DNA from: Chloracidobacterium sp.
Lineage (GTDB): Bacteria > Acidobacteriota > Blastocatellia > Pyrinomonadales > Pyrinomonadaceae
Length of the DNA: 64,000 nucleotides
NCBI GenBank assembly: GCA_016706275.1
Contig: JADJJY010000002.1
Span: forward strand, 482,001 to 546,000
Direction of reading: 5' to 3'
Shown here one piece after another: positions 32,481 to 42,033 of the stretch. A program made the translations under genes and the position numbers. A model generated the notes under the pieces. It saw nothing but the letters and a program-made list of their open reading frames with translations, searched no databases and was not told the origin of the DNA. The number at the start of each line of letters is the position of its first letter. The first letter of the stretch is position 1.

Positions 32481-33452
32481 CTATTCAAACCGAACAGGCC
32501 TATCAGAACGTATCGCCTCATACACAGACTCGACCAATTGAACCGCCCTAAATCCGTCAAGGGCAGTCACAGGTGGTTCTGTGCCGTTCAAGATGCTGTC
32601 AATAAATGTTCTGTCTTCCTGCACATAACCCCATCGTTCTTCTTTTTCGCGCATATGAAAGGAATGTGTTTCAAAATTGGCATCCATCCCATTTGAGTCT
32701 ATTAACCTATCCATTTCTTCGGTCATGATCGTGCGGTGATGGCAAAATGCCTCTATGCGTTCGAATGGAAAATGCCAGCTCGCATCCGACGACGAAGCAA
32801 AAGTGCAGTGAAAACCATTTTTGAATTTGAAAATGATCGAAAATTCGTCCAACTCCGGATATTCGTGTTGTGAGCCAAATGCCACTAGCTCCGCTATCTC
32901 ACCAAATTGGAACCGTATCATATCAAAAAGATGTATTGTCGTTTCGTAAAGAAACCCGCCGGTCACATTTACGTCACCCGTCCAAACCGGATTTACCAAT
33001 TCACCGCGATTCATCTTTATATGAGCAGAGTGAGGCTGATCGCCACCAAGCAGTTCTTTTAACTTTACATACACCGGTGCGAATCTACGGTTATGCCCGA
33101 CCTGAAAGACCTTGCTACTTCCGTTTGCGGTCGCCAACAGCGTTTTGGCATCATTCATCCCTGTTGTAAACGGCTTCTCGCAAAAGACATGTTTTCCGGC
33201 TTCGACGGCGGCGGTCGCGATCTCGATATGAGTCTTATTCGGCGCACAGACCAGAACAGCGTCACAATTGTCGAGCAGTTCGTCGCGAGACAAGCAGATT
33301 TTACCGCCGATGCTGCGTGCCGTTTCCTCGGCACGTTCGGGAATAATATCGTAGAGTGCCGAAACTTCGGTTCGTGGGTCACGCGAATAGATACTCCCGT
33401 GAACGTTGCCAATAAACCCGGTGCCGACTATGCCGATCTTAACTTTTTTCAT
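32481..33452 (-). CDS. Gfo/Idh/MocA-family NAD(P)-dependent oxidoreductase
   Basis: 323 residues from ATG 33450-33452. Rossmann domain KIGIVGTGFIGNVHGSIY, VCAPNKTHIEIATAAVEAGKHVFCEKP (the EKP motif with the catalytic Lys), then the C-terminal alpha/beta domain with GGFLYETTIHLFDMIRFQFG. Such enzymes act on sugars and inositols. The start overlaps the stop of the upstream isomerase by one base (TAATG), so both are translated together, probably in one sugar pathway. Substrate not predictable. Confidence 0.9.
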   Translation of the reverse strand: MKKVKIGIVGTGFIGNVHGSIYSRDPRTEVSALYDIIPERAEETARSIGGKICLSRDELLDNCDAVLVCAPNKTHIEIATAAVEAGKHVFCEKPFTTGMNDAKTLLATANGSSKVFQVGHNRRFAPVYVKLKELLGGDQPHSAHIKMNRGELVNPVWTGDVNVTGGFLYETTIHLFDMIRFQFGEIAELVAFGSQHEYPELDEFSIIFKFKNGFHCTFASSSDASWHFPFERIEAFCHHRTIMTEEMDRLIDSNGMDANFETHSFHMREKEERWGYVQEDRTFIDSILNGTEPPVTALDGFRAVQLVESVYEAIRSDRPVRFE

Positions 33453-34297
33453 TACCAGCCACCACCCGCCGTATGTTGCCCCAATCCCCAAACCTCTTCC
33501 GTCGCGGCTTTTGCCTTTCTGGCGACGTCGAAAGGATCTTGTTCCCAGTATTCCGGCCTGAAAATTTCGATACTGACCATGCTGTTGTAACCGATCTTGT
33601 CAAAATGCTCTTTCATCTCACGGAGCGGCAGTATTCCGGTTCCCGGATAAAGCCGTTGAGCGTCGGTCAACTGCTCTTTTGGCAGATCCTCGGCATCGTT
33701 GATATGAAAAATAAACAGTTTTTCCGGCCGCATCTTGTCGATAGCTTCAAATGTCGAGTTACCTGCGTAAAAATGAAACGAATCTACCACATTGCCGATA
33801 TTATCGCGTCCAACTCGCTCAACGATCTCATTGCACAGATCAAGTGTCTGCACCGAGGAATCGGCCTGTCCGAGGAATTCAAACGCGAGCGAGACACCGT
33901 GGCTAGAAGCAATGTCGCCAAGTTCATTCAAAACTCGTACAGATTCATCGATTATCTTTTCTTTAGTTGCGTCCGTTGGCAGCTTGCCTGGGACGACGAC
34001 GATATATGGACAACTGATCTCGGCAGCGATCCTAGAGAGCGTTTCGCATTCGGCCTTGATCTTAGAGTAGTCTTCGTCGCTGCGAAATGTAATATGCTCT
34101 ATAGAATTGATCGAATACGGCTTAATACTTGCGGCATCGAGTTCTGCATTCAGATCAGCTTGCGTATGCGTTTCTAGATACTTGTAGAGCTTTGCCGACC
34201 AGATCTCAAGCAGGTCATAACCGGCGGTACCGGCGGCTCTTATGTCGGTTGATAGGTCGGCGTGCATCGTCGTTGCACCATTTAAGGCAATTTTCAT
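33452..34297 (-). CDS. Sugar phosphate isomerase/epimerase (xylose isomerase-like TIM barrel)
   Basis: 281 residues, AP endonuclease 2-type barrel: MKIALNGATTMHADLSTDIRA, SCPYIVVVPGKLP, VSLAFEFLGQADSSVQT (Glu metal ligand), NVVDSFHFYAG (Asp, His), LFIFHINDAEDLP (His, Asp), MVSIEIFRPEYW (Glu). This matches inosose dehydratase/IolE-like or hydroxypyruvate isomerase-like enzymes. It is coupled to the downstream Gfo/Idh/MocA oxidoreductase. Confidence 0.88.
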   Translation of the reverse strand: MKIALNGATTMHADLSTDIRAAGTAGYDLLEIWSAKLYKYLETHTQADLNAELDAASIKPYSINSIEHITFRSDEDYSKIKAECETLSRIAAEISCPYIVVVPGKLPTDATKEKIIDESVRVLNELGDIASSHGVSLAFEFLGQADSSVQTLDLCNEIVERVGRDNIGNVVDSFHFYAGNSTFEAIDKMRPEKLFIFHINDAEDLPKEQLTDAQRLYPGTGILPLREMKEHFDKIGYNSMVSIEIFRPEYWEQDPFDVARKAKAATEEVWGLGQHTAGGGW

Positions 34298-34420
34298 AGG
34301 CGAATATTATCACGACAGGCATAGTTCACGCGAAACCGATTACAACGTAAATCGTTGCTTATTCGTCTAAAAATCGGGTAAGCTAATGGCATAAACTCTC
34401 TCGCTCTCTGACCAAACTTT

Positions 34421-35794
34421 ATGAAAAATCTGATCATATTTGTCCTGATCGTGATGCTTTGCTCGTTCGTTGCTGTTCTGGCCCAATCTGATGCCGATCT
34501 GCGGCTAGTTACCGAAAAGGACAAAGCTAGCCGCGACGCGGCGGGAAAGCTAATGACGTTACCTGTCGGCGAACATGTTTCGCGTGGGTTTACGTACATG
34601 GATAATCGTCATTTCCCCGAGGCTCGAGAGCATTTTCAAAAGATGCTGGATATCTACCCGACCGATCCGCTGATCCAGCGTGCCCTGTTCGGAATGGGCC
34701 GAGCCTTGATGTGGGAACGCCAGTACGCAAAGGCGATTCCCTACTTTGACCGTTTAGCTCGAGAGTTCCCCGCATCAAAGGACGGCCGCGAGGGGCTTTA
34801 TTTCCAGGCTTCATGTGAAGTCCGCGTCGGGAACAATGCCGAAGCCGCGCGGCACTGGCAGAAATACACCGTGATGTATCCGCAAGGCGAGCGAATCGAC
34901 GGTTCATACGTCAACTCGATCGACGCTCTTCGCGAAGCCGGGCTCGACGCCGAGGCTACAGCGTGGGTCGAAAAGGTTCGCGAGAGATTTCGCGGCCAGC
35001 CGACCGAGACGAACGCTTTGCAGGCACGGCTTCGGATGGAGATCAACCGTGGCAAATGGGCCGACGCCGAAGCGACCGCTGCTTTAATGCAGGCTCAAGC
35101 TAAATTTAGCGGCTCGATGACCAGTCTCGATGAAATCAAATATCTCCGAGCCCTCGCTCTCGAAAAGCAAAAGAAAAAGACTGAAGCGATCGCGATGTAT
35201 TCGTCGATCACTGATACGGGTTCGTCGTATTACGGGGGGCTTGCCTCGGACAAGCTCGCCTCGCTCACTAGCGGCGTCAAGCGGACGGCGGCCACGGCGC
35301 GTCGAACCGACGATTACCCCGCCGCATATCGCGAAGATGTGTTGCGTGAATCTAAAAAGCGTAAGCTCGATCCGCGATTCATCATGTCGATAATGAAGGT
35401 AGAAAGCTCGTTCCGTCCGGGCGTCAAATCGCCGTCGGCCGCACGCGGATTGCTGCAGCTCGTTTATGATACGGCGGTCAAATATAACAAAAAGGCCGGC
35501 TTCCCAAATCTGCAACCCGACGATCTCTACACGCCAAGCATAAATATCGCTCTCGGCTGCGAATATATCGCCGATCTCAAAACACAGTTTGGCGGCCTTA
35601 ACGAAGCGATCGCCGCCAGCTACAACGGCGGCGAAGACAACGCCGCCCGTTGGCTCAGCCACACCAACCCCAAAGATCCCGGCATTTTTGCGTCCGAGGT
35701 CGGTTTCGCCGAGACAAAGAACTATGTATTTAAGGTGATGACCTACTACCGCGTCTACCGTGATCTGTATGATGAGAATCTTGTGAAGAGATAA
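34421..35794 (+). CDS. Soluble lytic murein transglycosylase (SLT) with TPR-like N-terminal region
   Basis: 457 residues with signal peptide MKNLIIFVLIVMLCSFVAVLAQ. The N-terminal ~290 residues are helical TPR-like repeats (AREHFQKMLDIYPTDPLIQRALFGMGRAL, AIPYFDRLAREFPAS). The C-terminal SLT domain has the catalytic Glu in IMKVESSFRPGVKSPSAARGLLQL, then NIALGCEYIADL and AIAASYNGGEDNAARWL. It cleaves peptidoglycan glycan strands with anhydro-MurNAc formation, like Slt70. Stand-alone gene. Confidence 0.92.
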   Translation: MKNLIIFVLIVMLCSFVAVLAQSDADLRLVTEKDKASRDAAGKLMTLPVGEHVSRGFTYMDNRHFPEAREHFQKMLDIYPTDPLIQRALFGMGRALMWERQYAKAIPYFDRLAREFPASKDGREGLYFQASCEVRVGNNAEAARHWQKYTVMYPQGERIDGSYVNSIDALREAGLDAEATAWVEKVRERFRGQPTETNALQARLRMEINRGKWADAEATAALMQAQAKFSGSMTSLDEIKYLRALALEKQKKKTEAIAMYSSITDTGSSYYGGLASDKLASLTSGVKRTAATARRTDDYPAAYREDVLRESKKRKLDPRFIMSIMKVESSFRPGVKSPSAARGLLQLVYDTAVKYNKKAGFPNLQPDDLYTPSINIALGCEYIADLKTQFGGLNEAIAASYNGGEDNAARWLSHTNPKDPGIFASEVGFAETKNYVFKVMTYYRVYRDLYDENLVKR

Positions 35795-35853
35795 TCCGTC
35801 CGAATGAAAAAGGGCCGCATCAGCGGGCTTTTCCAATCCGTGATACCGTTTTA

Positions 35854-36531
35854 TTAGTCGTTGACGATAGGTTGAGAGCGGAGAATATAGTTGTGACCAT
35901 CCAGCGGAAGCTGGCCAAATTTCTTCCAACGGGAATTAAGAGTACGTAGGAGAGTTGGATCTTCTTTGTAACTCGCGGAAGAAACCTGAAATTCGACGCG
36001 GAACGACGGATACTCGGACTTAATGATCTCCGCCTCAATAGTTCCCCAATCTCTTTTTAATTTGGGAAACGCGCTTCTAGCGGCACTTTCGTCAATCGTG
36101 TAGCCAGCCTCTAACGTAAACGTCTGATGGAATTCGTAAGAGGTCGAAGGTTCAACTATTTTCATTTGCCCGGTCGGAACCGAGGCCCCGTCCAATCGTC
36201 GTAACAGATCCCCGAACGAATCATATCGATTCTTCCATGGATCTTTCCAGGGTAAGGTCGTGGTGTCGGCGGTATTTGCGATTGATGACAAGAATACAAG
36301 ATTTCGATTTCCGCGGAAATAATCGGGCTTAAAGATTATCATCGGTCCCGACGAGTCGTTCCTAAACTGGAGATATACGAGGAGCGTGAATTCCGGCTTA
36401 AGCTTGCCGTCCTTCAGCGTCACTTTTGCCGATCGTCGTGCTACGGAACCCGTCAAGGTGTAATCGTCACCCGCGAAACCAGTCGCAGCGACTGTCAAGA
36501 TGACTACCAGAATTAGGAGGACCGATTTCAT
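35854..36531 (-). CDS. Secreted hypothetical protein
   Basis: 225 residues from ATG 36529-36531 (MKSVLLILVVILTVAATGFAG, signal peptide). A longer frame to 36573 is not export-compatible. The mature part is strand-rich: FTLLVYLQFRNDSSGPMIIFKPDYFRG, PSTSYEFHQTFTLEAGYTID, and no Cys. I do not recognise the family; an Ig-like or beta-sandwich fold is only a guess. Confidence 0.65.
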   Translation of the reverse strand: MKSVLLILVVILTVAATGFAGDDYTLTGSVARRSAKVTLKDGKLKPEFTLLVYLQFRNDSSGPMIIFKPDYFRGNRNLVFLSSIANTADTTTLPWKDPWKNRYDSFGDLLRRLDGASVPTGQMKIVEPSTSYEFHQTFTLEAGYTIDESAARSAFPKLKRDWGTIEAEIIKSEYPSFRVEFQVSSASYKEDPTLLRTLNSRWKKFGQLPLDGHNYILRSQPIVND

Positions 36532-36576
36532 GACGGCAATATAGCACATTGCATTCCGGCAAAACCCCGACACAGA

Positions 36577-37809
36577 CTACTCCTCCCAATCACCTTGTCC
36601 TTCGCGTTCGACCTGATAGCCTGCCGCTTCCAGGTGTTTTTGCACTTCGCGGCCATGTTCGTTGTCGCGGACCTCTAGAAGCATTTCGATACCCACGCGA
36701 CCCAGCGGGGCCAGCCACATCGCACGGCGGTGAAAGACCTCGATTACGTTGGCATGAGTCTCTGCAACATGGTTTAGCAGCGCGGCAAGCATTCCCGGTC
36801 GGTCAAGGACAAGCAGTTTGAGCATGATATAGCGGCCTTGGTGCACAAGAACCTGCTCCAAGACGCGGGCGAGAAGGTTGGCGTCGATGTTGCCGCCGCA
36901 GAGCACCGCACATACCGTATCGTCGGAACGAATAGGCACTTTATTGGCCAATAACGCCGCAAGCCCCGCTCCGCCAGCCCCCTCAACGACGAGGCGGTTG
37001 TTCTGCACACAGAAAAATATTGCACGCGCGATCTCCTCTTCACTCACCTCGACGACCTCATCGACAAGATCCTGAATAAGCGGGAATGTGATCTCACCAG
37101 GACTCTTCACCGCGATCCCGTCAGCTATAGTCTGCCCCGGTTCGGCGTACACCGGATGTCCGGCCTTTAATGAAGGGTTGACCCAGGCAACGTTCTCAGC
37201 CTGAACACCAATAATGCGGGCGTGAGGTTTGAGAGACTTGACCGCGATGGCAATGCCTGAAATCAGGCCGCCGCCGCCGATAGGCACGACTACGGCGGAA
37301 AGATCGGGCAAAGCCTCAACCATTTCAACGCCGATAGTTCCCTGTCCGGCAATGATCCGTTCATCGTCGAAAGCATGGACGTAGGTGTAGCCTTCCTTTT
37401 CCTGCAATTCACGTGAATAGGCAACCGCCTCGTCAAACGTTGCCCCATGCAGCACCACTTCGCCGCCAAAGCTGAGAGTCGCGTTGATCTTTGTGAGCGG
37501 TGCAATCTCAGGCAAAACGATCACAGATCGAATTCCATTAAGCGTCGCCGCAAGCGCGACACCTTGTGCGTGGTTACCGGCCGAAGCGGTTACTACTCCC
37601 CGCTTTTTTTCTTCGTCAGAAAGCTGTGAGATCTTGTTATACGCACCGCGTATCTTAAAAGAGCCGCCTTTTTGTAAGCACTCGGCCTTGAGGTGAGCAC
37701 TAGCCCCGACCACACGTGACAATCGGGCGTCAGAGATCATCGGCGTTGGAATGATAATACCGTCGAGACGTTCTCGGGCAGTTTCAATGTCAGAAAGTTT
37801 GACTGTCAT
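36577..37809 (-). CDS. ilvA: Threonine ammonia-lyase with C-terminal ACT domain
   Basis: 410 residues from ATG 37807-37809 (MTVKLSDIETARERL); upstream frame rejected. A fold-type II PLP enzyme deaminating threonine to 2-oxobutyrate: PLP Lys in KGGSFKIRGAYNK, TASAGNHAQGVA, phosphate loop PIGGGGLISG, and CGGNIDANLLARVLEQ. A single ACT domain (KLLVLDRPGMLAALLNHVAETHANVIEVFH) follows. Length and single ACT fit the short TdcB/IlvA1 type, so isoleucine feedback is uncertain. No ilv genes adjoin. Confidence 0.93.
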   Translation of the reverse strand: MTVKLSDIETARERLDGIIIPTPMISDARLSRVVGASAHLKAECLQKGGSFKIRGAYNKISQLSDEEKKRGVVTASAGNHAQGVALAATLNGIRSVIVLPEIAPLTKINATLSFGGEVVLHGATFDEAVAYSRELQEKEGYTYVHAFDDERIIAGQGTIGVEMVEALPDLSAVVVPIGGGGLISGIAIAVKSLKPHARIIGVQAENVAWVNPSLKAGHPVYAEPGQTIADGIAVKSPGEITFPLIQDLVDEVVEVSEEEIARAIFFCVQNNRLVVEGAGGAGLAALLANKVPIRSDDTVCAVLCGGNIDANLLARVLEQVLVHQGRYIMLKLLVLDRPGMLAALLNHVAETHANVIEVFHRRAMWLAPLGRVGIEMLLEVRDNEHGREVQKHLEAAGYQVEREGQGDWEE

Positions 37810-37879
37810 ACTTGTGCGAATTATAGCAAAGATGCCGGAAATGAGATATATTTGCAGTGAATGAAAACACGGAGGACAT

Positions 37880-38896
37880 ATGCCTGAAGCTATTGGTCTT
37901 GGAGCGATATTTCTCGCTTTTTTAGGTATTGCGTTGCTTGTGGTTGCGTATAAGACGATCAAGATCGTCCCGCAGTCGAGCGTCTTACTGATCGAGCGTC
38001 TAGGGCGCTTTCATCGCGTCGCGGCAAGCGGTTTGAATATCATCGTGCCTTTTTTTGAAGCTCCGCGAGCGGTCTATTGGACCAATGTGCGGCCGGGGAC
38101 GACATTTATTGATTCGCGTGAACAGTTCATCGACCTGCCGCCGCAATCCGTCATTTCACGCGATAACGTGATGATGGGCGTCGATTCGGTCGTATACTGG
38201 CAGATCACCGATCCGATCAAGGCGACGTATGAGGTGAATGACCTAGTGGGCTCGATCGTGCAACTCACATTTACCGGAATGCGTAGCGTAATCGGTAAAC
38301 TCGACCTCGACCACACGCTTTCAAGCCGCGACCAGATCAATAACGAACTCCGCATGATCCTCGACGAGGCCACCGACAAATGGGGCGTCAAAGTTACCCG
38401 CGTCGATATCAAAAACATCACGCCGCCCGAAGACGTTCGGATCACGATGGAAAAACAGATGACCGCCGAACGTAATCGCCGTGCATTGATCTTGCAGGCC
38501 GAGGGCGACAAACAAGCTGCTATCACCCGCGCAGAGGGAGAAAAACAGGCTGCCGTTACACGCTCAGAAGGCAACAAGCAGTCCGCCATCCTCGATGCCG
38601 AGGGTGCGTCGCAGGCACGTCAGATAAACGCGGCTGCCGAAGCTCAAGCGATCGCACAGATCGCAAGCTCGATCGGCGACCGTGCTCAGACCGCGCAGTA
38701 TTTGATCACGCAGAGATATGTCGATTCGATGCGAGACATGGCTCGGACGCAGAACTCGAAAGTTATATTTATGCCGATGGAAACCAGCGGTGTGCTGGCC
38801 AGCGTCGGCGCGTTTAAGGAAGTTTTTGCTGCTACGGGTGAAACGCCGGACGAGCTGCCAAAAACGCCTCGTTCGCCAAAAGAATTAGAAAAATAG
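37880..38896 (+). CDS. SPFH/band-7 membrane protein (QmcA/stomatin-like)
   Basis: 338 residues. An N-terminal membrane helix (IFLAFLGIALLVVAYKTI) and the band-7 domain: VPQSSVLLIERLGRFHRVAASGLNIIVPF, VYWTNVRPGTTFIDSREQFIDLPPQSVISRDNVMMGVDSVVYW, RSVIGKLDLDHTLSSRDQIN. A long Ala/Glu/Gln coiled coil follows (LQAEGDKQAAITRAEGEKQAAVTR). These proteins form membrane cages that hold proteases such as FtsH. Usually paired with NfeD, which is absent here. First gene of a + strand run; 12 bases to the peroxidase gene. Confidence 0.93.
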   Translation: MPEAIGLGAIFLAFLGIALLVVAYKTIKIVPQSSVLLIERLGRFHRVAASGLNIIVPFFEAPRAVYWTNVRPGTTFIDSREQFIDLPPQSVISRDNVMMGVDSVVYWQITDPIKATYEVNDLVGSIVQLTFTGMRSVIGKLDLDHTLSSRDQINNELRMILDEATDKWGVKVTRVDIKNITPPEDVRITMEKQMTAERNRRALILQAEGDKQAAITRAEGEKQAAVTRSEGNKQSAILDAEGASQARQINAAAEAQAIAQIASSIGDRAQTAQYLITQRYVDSMRDMARTQNSKVIFMPMETSGVLASVGAFKEVFAATGETPDELPKTPRSPKELEK

Positions 38897-38907
38897 GAGT
38901 TAATTAA

Positions 38908-39501
38908 ATGTTAAAGATCGCTGTTTTATTTGGAACATTCGCCTTAGCAGTGCTTGGCGTAGGGGCGTTTATTCACCATCACGGTACCTTGACCGAGGCT
39001 GCGTCAGCCAAGAACGTGCTTGATTTTAAGATGCGTGACATCGACGGCAAAGACGTCAAACTCAAGAAATATAAAGGACAAGTGCTGCTCGTTGTGAACG
39101 TAGCTAGCAAGTGTGGTTATACGCCGCAATATGAAGCTCTACAGGCGACATACTTGAAATACAAAGATCAGGGGTTCACAACACTCGCGTTTCCCGCCAA
39201 TAATTTTGGCGGACAAGAACCGGGCACTGCGACCGAGATCAAAGAATTTTGCGAGTCGAAATACAAGGTCACGTTTCCAATGTTTGCCAAGATCTCGGTC
39301 AAGGGCGACGATCAGGACCCGCTTTATGCTTTTCTGACAAAGCCTGAGACGAATCCGGATTTCGCAGGCGACATCAAGTGGAATTTCAGTAAGTTTCTCG
39401 TCGACCGTAAAGGCAATGTTGTTGCCCGCTTTGAGCCAAAGGTCAAACCCGACAGTCCTGAGGTCACGGCTGCTATCGAGAAATATTTGGCGATGAAATA
39501 G
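38908..39501 (+). CDS. Glutathione peroxidase-family thiol peroxidase
   Basis: 197 residues. An N-terminal hydrophobic helix (MLKIAVLFGTFALAVLGVGAF) implies export or anchoring. The GPx fold has a catalytic Cys in NVASKCGYTPQYEAL, Gln in FPANNFGGQEPGT and Trp/Asn in IKWNFSKFLVDRKGN. It is a Cys (not selenocysteine) enzyme, so thioredoxin is a likely reductant for peroxides. Cotranscribed with the SPFH gene. Confidence 0.93.
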   Translation: MLKIAVLFGTFALAVLGVGAFIHHHGTLTEAASAKNVLDFKMRDIDGKDVKLKKYKGQVLLVVNVASKCGYTPQYEALQATYLKYKDQGFTTLAFPANNFGGQEPGTATEIKEFCESKYKVTFPMFAKISVKGDDQDPLYAFLTKPETNPDFAGDIKWNFSKFLVDRKGNVVARFEPKVKPDSPEVTAAIEKYLAMK

Positions 39502-39514
39502 AGTTTCGCGTTTT

Positions 39515-39571
39515 GAGTCCCGCCTTGAGGAGGCCCTTCGCATTTTGAGAGGCCGGCTAAAGCCGGGACTC
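39515..39571. repeat. Degraded palindromic repeat upstream of mltG
   Basis: GAGTCCC (39515-39521) and GGGACTC (39565-39571) bracket an inner CCGGCTAAAGCCGG hairpin (39553-39566); the left inner hairpin is decayed. It resembles the GTTTGGAGT family at 22538 and 51542. Confidence 0.6.
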
Positions 39572-39589
39572 CGAGCGCTTGTGATACGA

Positions 39590-40672
39590 ATGAAAAAGTT
39601 TCTTTATATTATCTTTCTATTGCTTATTGTTGCTCTGGTAGCCGTGTGTGGAGCGTCATACTGGGTCTATAGCTCGGTCAACACTCCACGAGAACACACC
39701 AAGTCCAACGAATATATCAAGATAGAAAAAGGCTCGACGCCGCCTCAGATAATCGCGAGACTGGCCGCTGATGGGATTATCTCAAACGAGACAGCAACAA
39801 TGGCCTATCTCCGTTTTCTTGGTGACAGCAGCAAGCTGCAAGCCGGTGAGTTTCAATTCCCTTCGCCGGTATCGACGCTGCAGGTGCTGAAGATACTTGA
39901 GAAAGGCGAGGATCGTACGATCAAGCTGACGATACCTGAGGGCTTTACGCGTTTCGATATCGCTAAGCGCATCGCCGAAAAATTCCCTCAAAATCCGCCG
40001 ATGGATGACAAAGCGATACTTACACTGATGGACGACGTGACGCTCATCCGTGACATCTCACCGACAGCGACGAATCTAGAGGGTTTTATGTACCCGAGCA
40101 CTTACAATGTCCCGCGCGGAGCCACCGCACAGGAGATCATCAAACTGACGGTCGATCAGTTTCGGAAATTCTGGAAACCGGAATGGACGCAACAAGCGAA
40201 GTTGATAGGACGAACGCCCCAAGAAATCGTGACCATTGCCTCGCTCATTGAGACAGAAACGGGCGTCGAGGCGGAAAGACCGATCGTAGCGGGGATCATC
40301 AACAATCGTTTGGCTAAAAATATTCCGCTGGGCATCGACCAAACAAACGTCTATATCGCTAAAATGCTTGGCAAATGGGATGGCACGATCCACAAGAGCG
40401 ACCTCGAGGTCGATTCGCCTTATAACACCCGTATCAAAACTGGACTCCCGCCAGGACCGATCTCGTCCGTCAGTGAAAGCTCGATCAAGGCGGCACTAAA
40501 CCCGTCGTCAAACGATTACATTTTCTATGTCCGTAATGTAGATGCAAACGACGGTTCACACTGGTTCTACGCATCAGCAGCCGAGTTTGAAAAAGGCAAG
40601 GCAAAATATCAGCAATGGTTGGAGAAAGAGCGGCAAGAAAAACGGTCGAGCGAGGCGAATTCTACTCAATGA
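39590..40672 (+). CDS. mltG: Endolytic transglycosylase MltG
   Basis: 360 residues from ATG 39590 (MKKFLYIIFLLLIVALVAVCG, single membrane anchor); the open frame to 39545 crosses the palindromic repeat. YceG domain: IKIEKGSTPPQIIARLAADGII, LEGFMYPSTYNVPRG, catalytic Glu in TIASLIETETGVEAERP, AGIINNRLAKNIPLGIDQT, SPYNTRIKTGLPPGPIS. It cuts nascent glycan strands at the inner membrane and sets chain length. The stop overlaps the next start (ATGA). Confidence 0.95.
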   Translation: MKKFLYIIFLLLIVALVAVCGASYWVYSSVNTPREHTKSNEYIKIEKGSTPPQIIARLAADGIISNETATMAYLRFLGDSSKLQAGEFQFPSPVSTLQVLKILEKGEDRTIKLTIPEGFTRFDIAKRIAEKFPQNPPMDDKAILTLMDDVTLIRDISPTATNLEGFMYPSTYNVPRGATAQEIIKLTVDQFRKFWKPEWTQQAKLIGRTPQEIVTIASLIETETGVEAERPIVAGIINNRLAKNIPLGIDQTNVYIAKMLGKWDGTIHKSDLEVDSPYNTRIKTGLPPGPISSVSESSIKAALNPSSNDYIFYVRNVDANDGSHWFYASAAEFEKGKAKYQQWLEKERQEKRSSEANSTQ

Positions 40673-41532
40673 TAAAGTTACTCGCCCTCGACCTCGACGG
40701 CACAACGTTGAACTCACAAGGCGAGATCCCTGACGCCAATCGAAATGCGATCCGTGCGGCAGAAGAGCGCGGTGTGCTCGTTACGATTGCCACAGGGCGT
40801 CGTTTTAGAGACGCACAACCCCTCGGAATCGATTTAGGTCTTAATGCGCCGCTGATAACTCACAATGGTGCATTGATCAAGTACGCTGAGTCGGAAGAAA
40901 CCGTTGTTTGTTCCCTCCTAGCAACCGCAACTAGTCTTGAGGTCGTTCGTGTTGGAAAAGATTTTGGCGGTGATGCTTTGGTTAGCGTTGATCCGCACGG
41001 CCAAGGCACGCTACTTTATGACCGGGTTTCCGAGGACAATCTGCCGCTCAAGAAATATCTGCGTTGGTCAGAGGATCTGCATGGGGGTGAAGCAGGACGT
41101 GTGGGCGTCGAGCACGTCGAAAGTCTTGAGGATATAATTCCAGACAATGAGATCGTGCATATTTCATTTTCGGGTACGTGCGACGCGATGGGTGCGATGA
41201 TGTCGGTGCTCGGGCGTGAGCTTGGGAATACGGTCACGATCCTACCGACGATCTATCCGCAATGGGATTTTACTCTGATCGACATCCTGCCGCCCGACGC
41301 GTCAAAAGGACACGGCGTCGCCAAGCTGGCCGAATTGAACGGCCTTACACATGAGAATGTGATGGTAATGGGTGACAATTTTAATGATCTTGAGATGCTG
41401 GAATACGCAGGAACGCCGGTCGTAATGGGAAACGCCGCCCCCAAGTTGCTTGAGCGGCCCGAATTTTATACAACATTAAGTAATGACGAGAGCGGCGTGG
41501 CCGCTGCTATCGAACGTTTTATTTTGAATTGA
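40669..41532 (+). CDS. HAD-superfamily hydrolase, Cof type
   Basis: 287 residues from ATG 40669, which overlaps the mltG stop. HAD motifs: LLALDLDGTTLNSQGEI (motif I, Asp nucleophile), TIATGRRF (II), DILPPDASKGHGV (Lys, III), MVMGDNFNDLEMLEYAGTPVVMGNA (IV). The type IIB cap lies between. Members dephosphorylate sugar phosphates or flavin/PLP phosphates; the substrate is unknown. Confidence 0.93.
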   Translation: MIKLLALDLDGTTLNSQGEIPDANRNAIRAAEERGVLVTIATGRRFRDAQPLGIDLGLNAPLITHNGALIKYAESEETVVCSLLATATSLEVVRVGKDFGGDALVSVDPHGQGTLLYDRVSEDNLPLKKYLRWSEDLHGGEAGRVGVEHVESLEDIIPDNEIVHISFSGTCDAMGAMMSVLGRELGNTVTILPTIYPQWDFTLIDILPPDASKGHGVAKLAELNGLTHENVMVMGDNFNDLEMLEYAGTPVVMGNAAPKLLERPEFYTTLSNDESGVAAAIERFILN

Positions 41533-41544
41533 GGAGAATTTTAA

Positions 41545-42033
41545 GTGGCAAACAGAATTGCAGTTTTAGAAACGAACAAGGGTACGATCAAATTTGAGCT
41601 TTTAGAGGCGGACGCACCTAAAACGACCGAGAATTTCCGACTTTTGGCGGGCAAGAACTATTACGACGGAGTAATATTTCACCGAGTGATTCCTAATTTT
41701 ATGATCCAGGGCGGCGATCCGCTTGGTGAGGGTTATGGAGGTGAATCAGCGTGGGGCGGCAAATTTGACGATGAGATCGATCGCGGCAGCGAGCTTTACG
41801 CCGGCATCTACGACAAAGGCACCGTCGCGATGGCAAACTCGGGGCCGAACACCAACGGTTCGCAGTTTTTCATCATGCACATCGATTATCCTCTGCCGCC
41901 GAGCTACACAAAATTTGGCAAACTGATCGAGGGTCACGACGTCGTCGATGTGATCGCCAACGTGCCGAGAAGCGGCAGCGATAAGCCGCACGATCCTGTC
42001 GTAATGAACAAGGTTTATATCGACGAAGCCTAA
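41545..42033 (+). CDS. Cyclophilin-type peptidyl-prolyl isomerase, cytoplasmic
   Basis: 162 residues starting with GTG 41545 behind GAGGAG. Core motifs: VIFHRVIPNFMIQGGDPLGEGYGG (catalytic Arg), TVAMANSGPNTNGSQFFIMH, KFGKLIEGHDVVDVI. No signal peptide. The stop overlaps the dtd start (TAATG). A second, lipoprotein cyclophilin follows dtd. Confidence 0.95.
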   Translation: MANRIAVLETNKGTIKFELLEADAPKTTENFRLLAGKNYYDGVIFHRVIPNFMIQGGDPLGEGYGGESAWGGKFDDEIDRGSELYAGIYDKGTVAMANSGPNTNGSQFFIMHIDYPLPPSYTKFGKLIEGHDVVDVIANVPRSGSDKPHDPVVMNKVYIDEA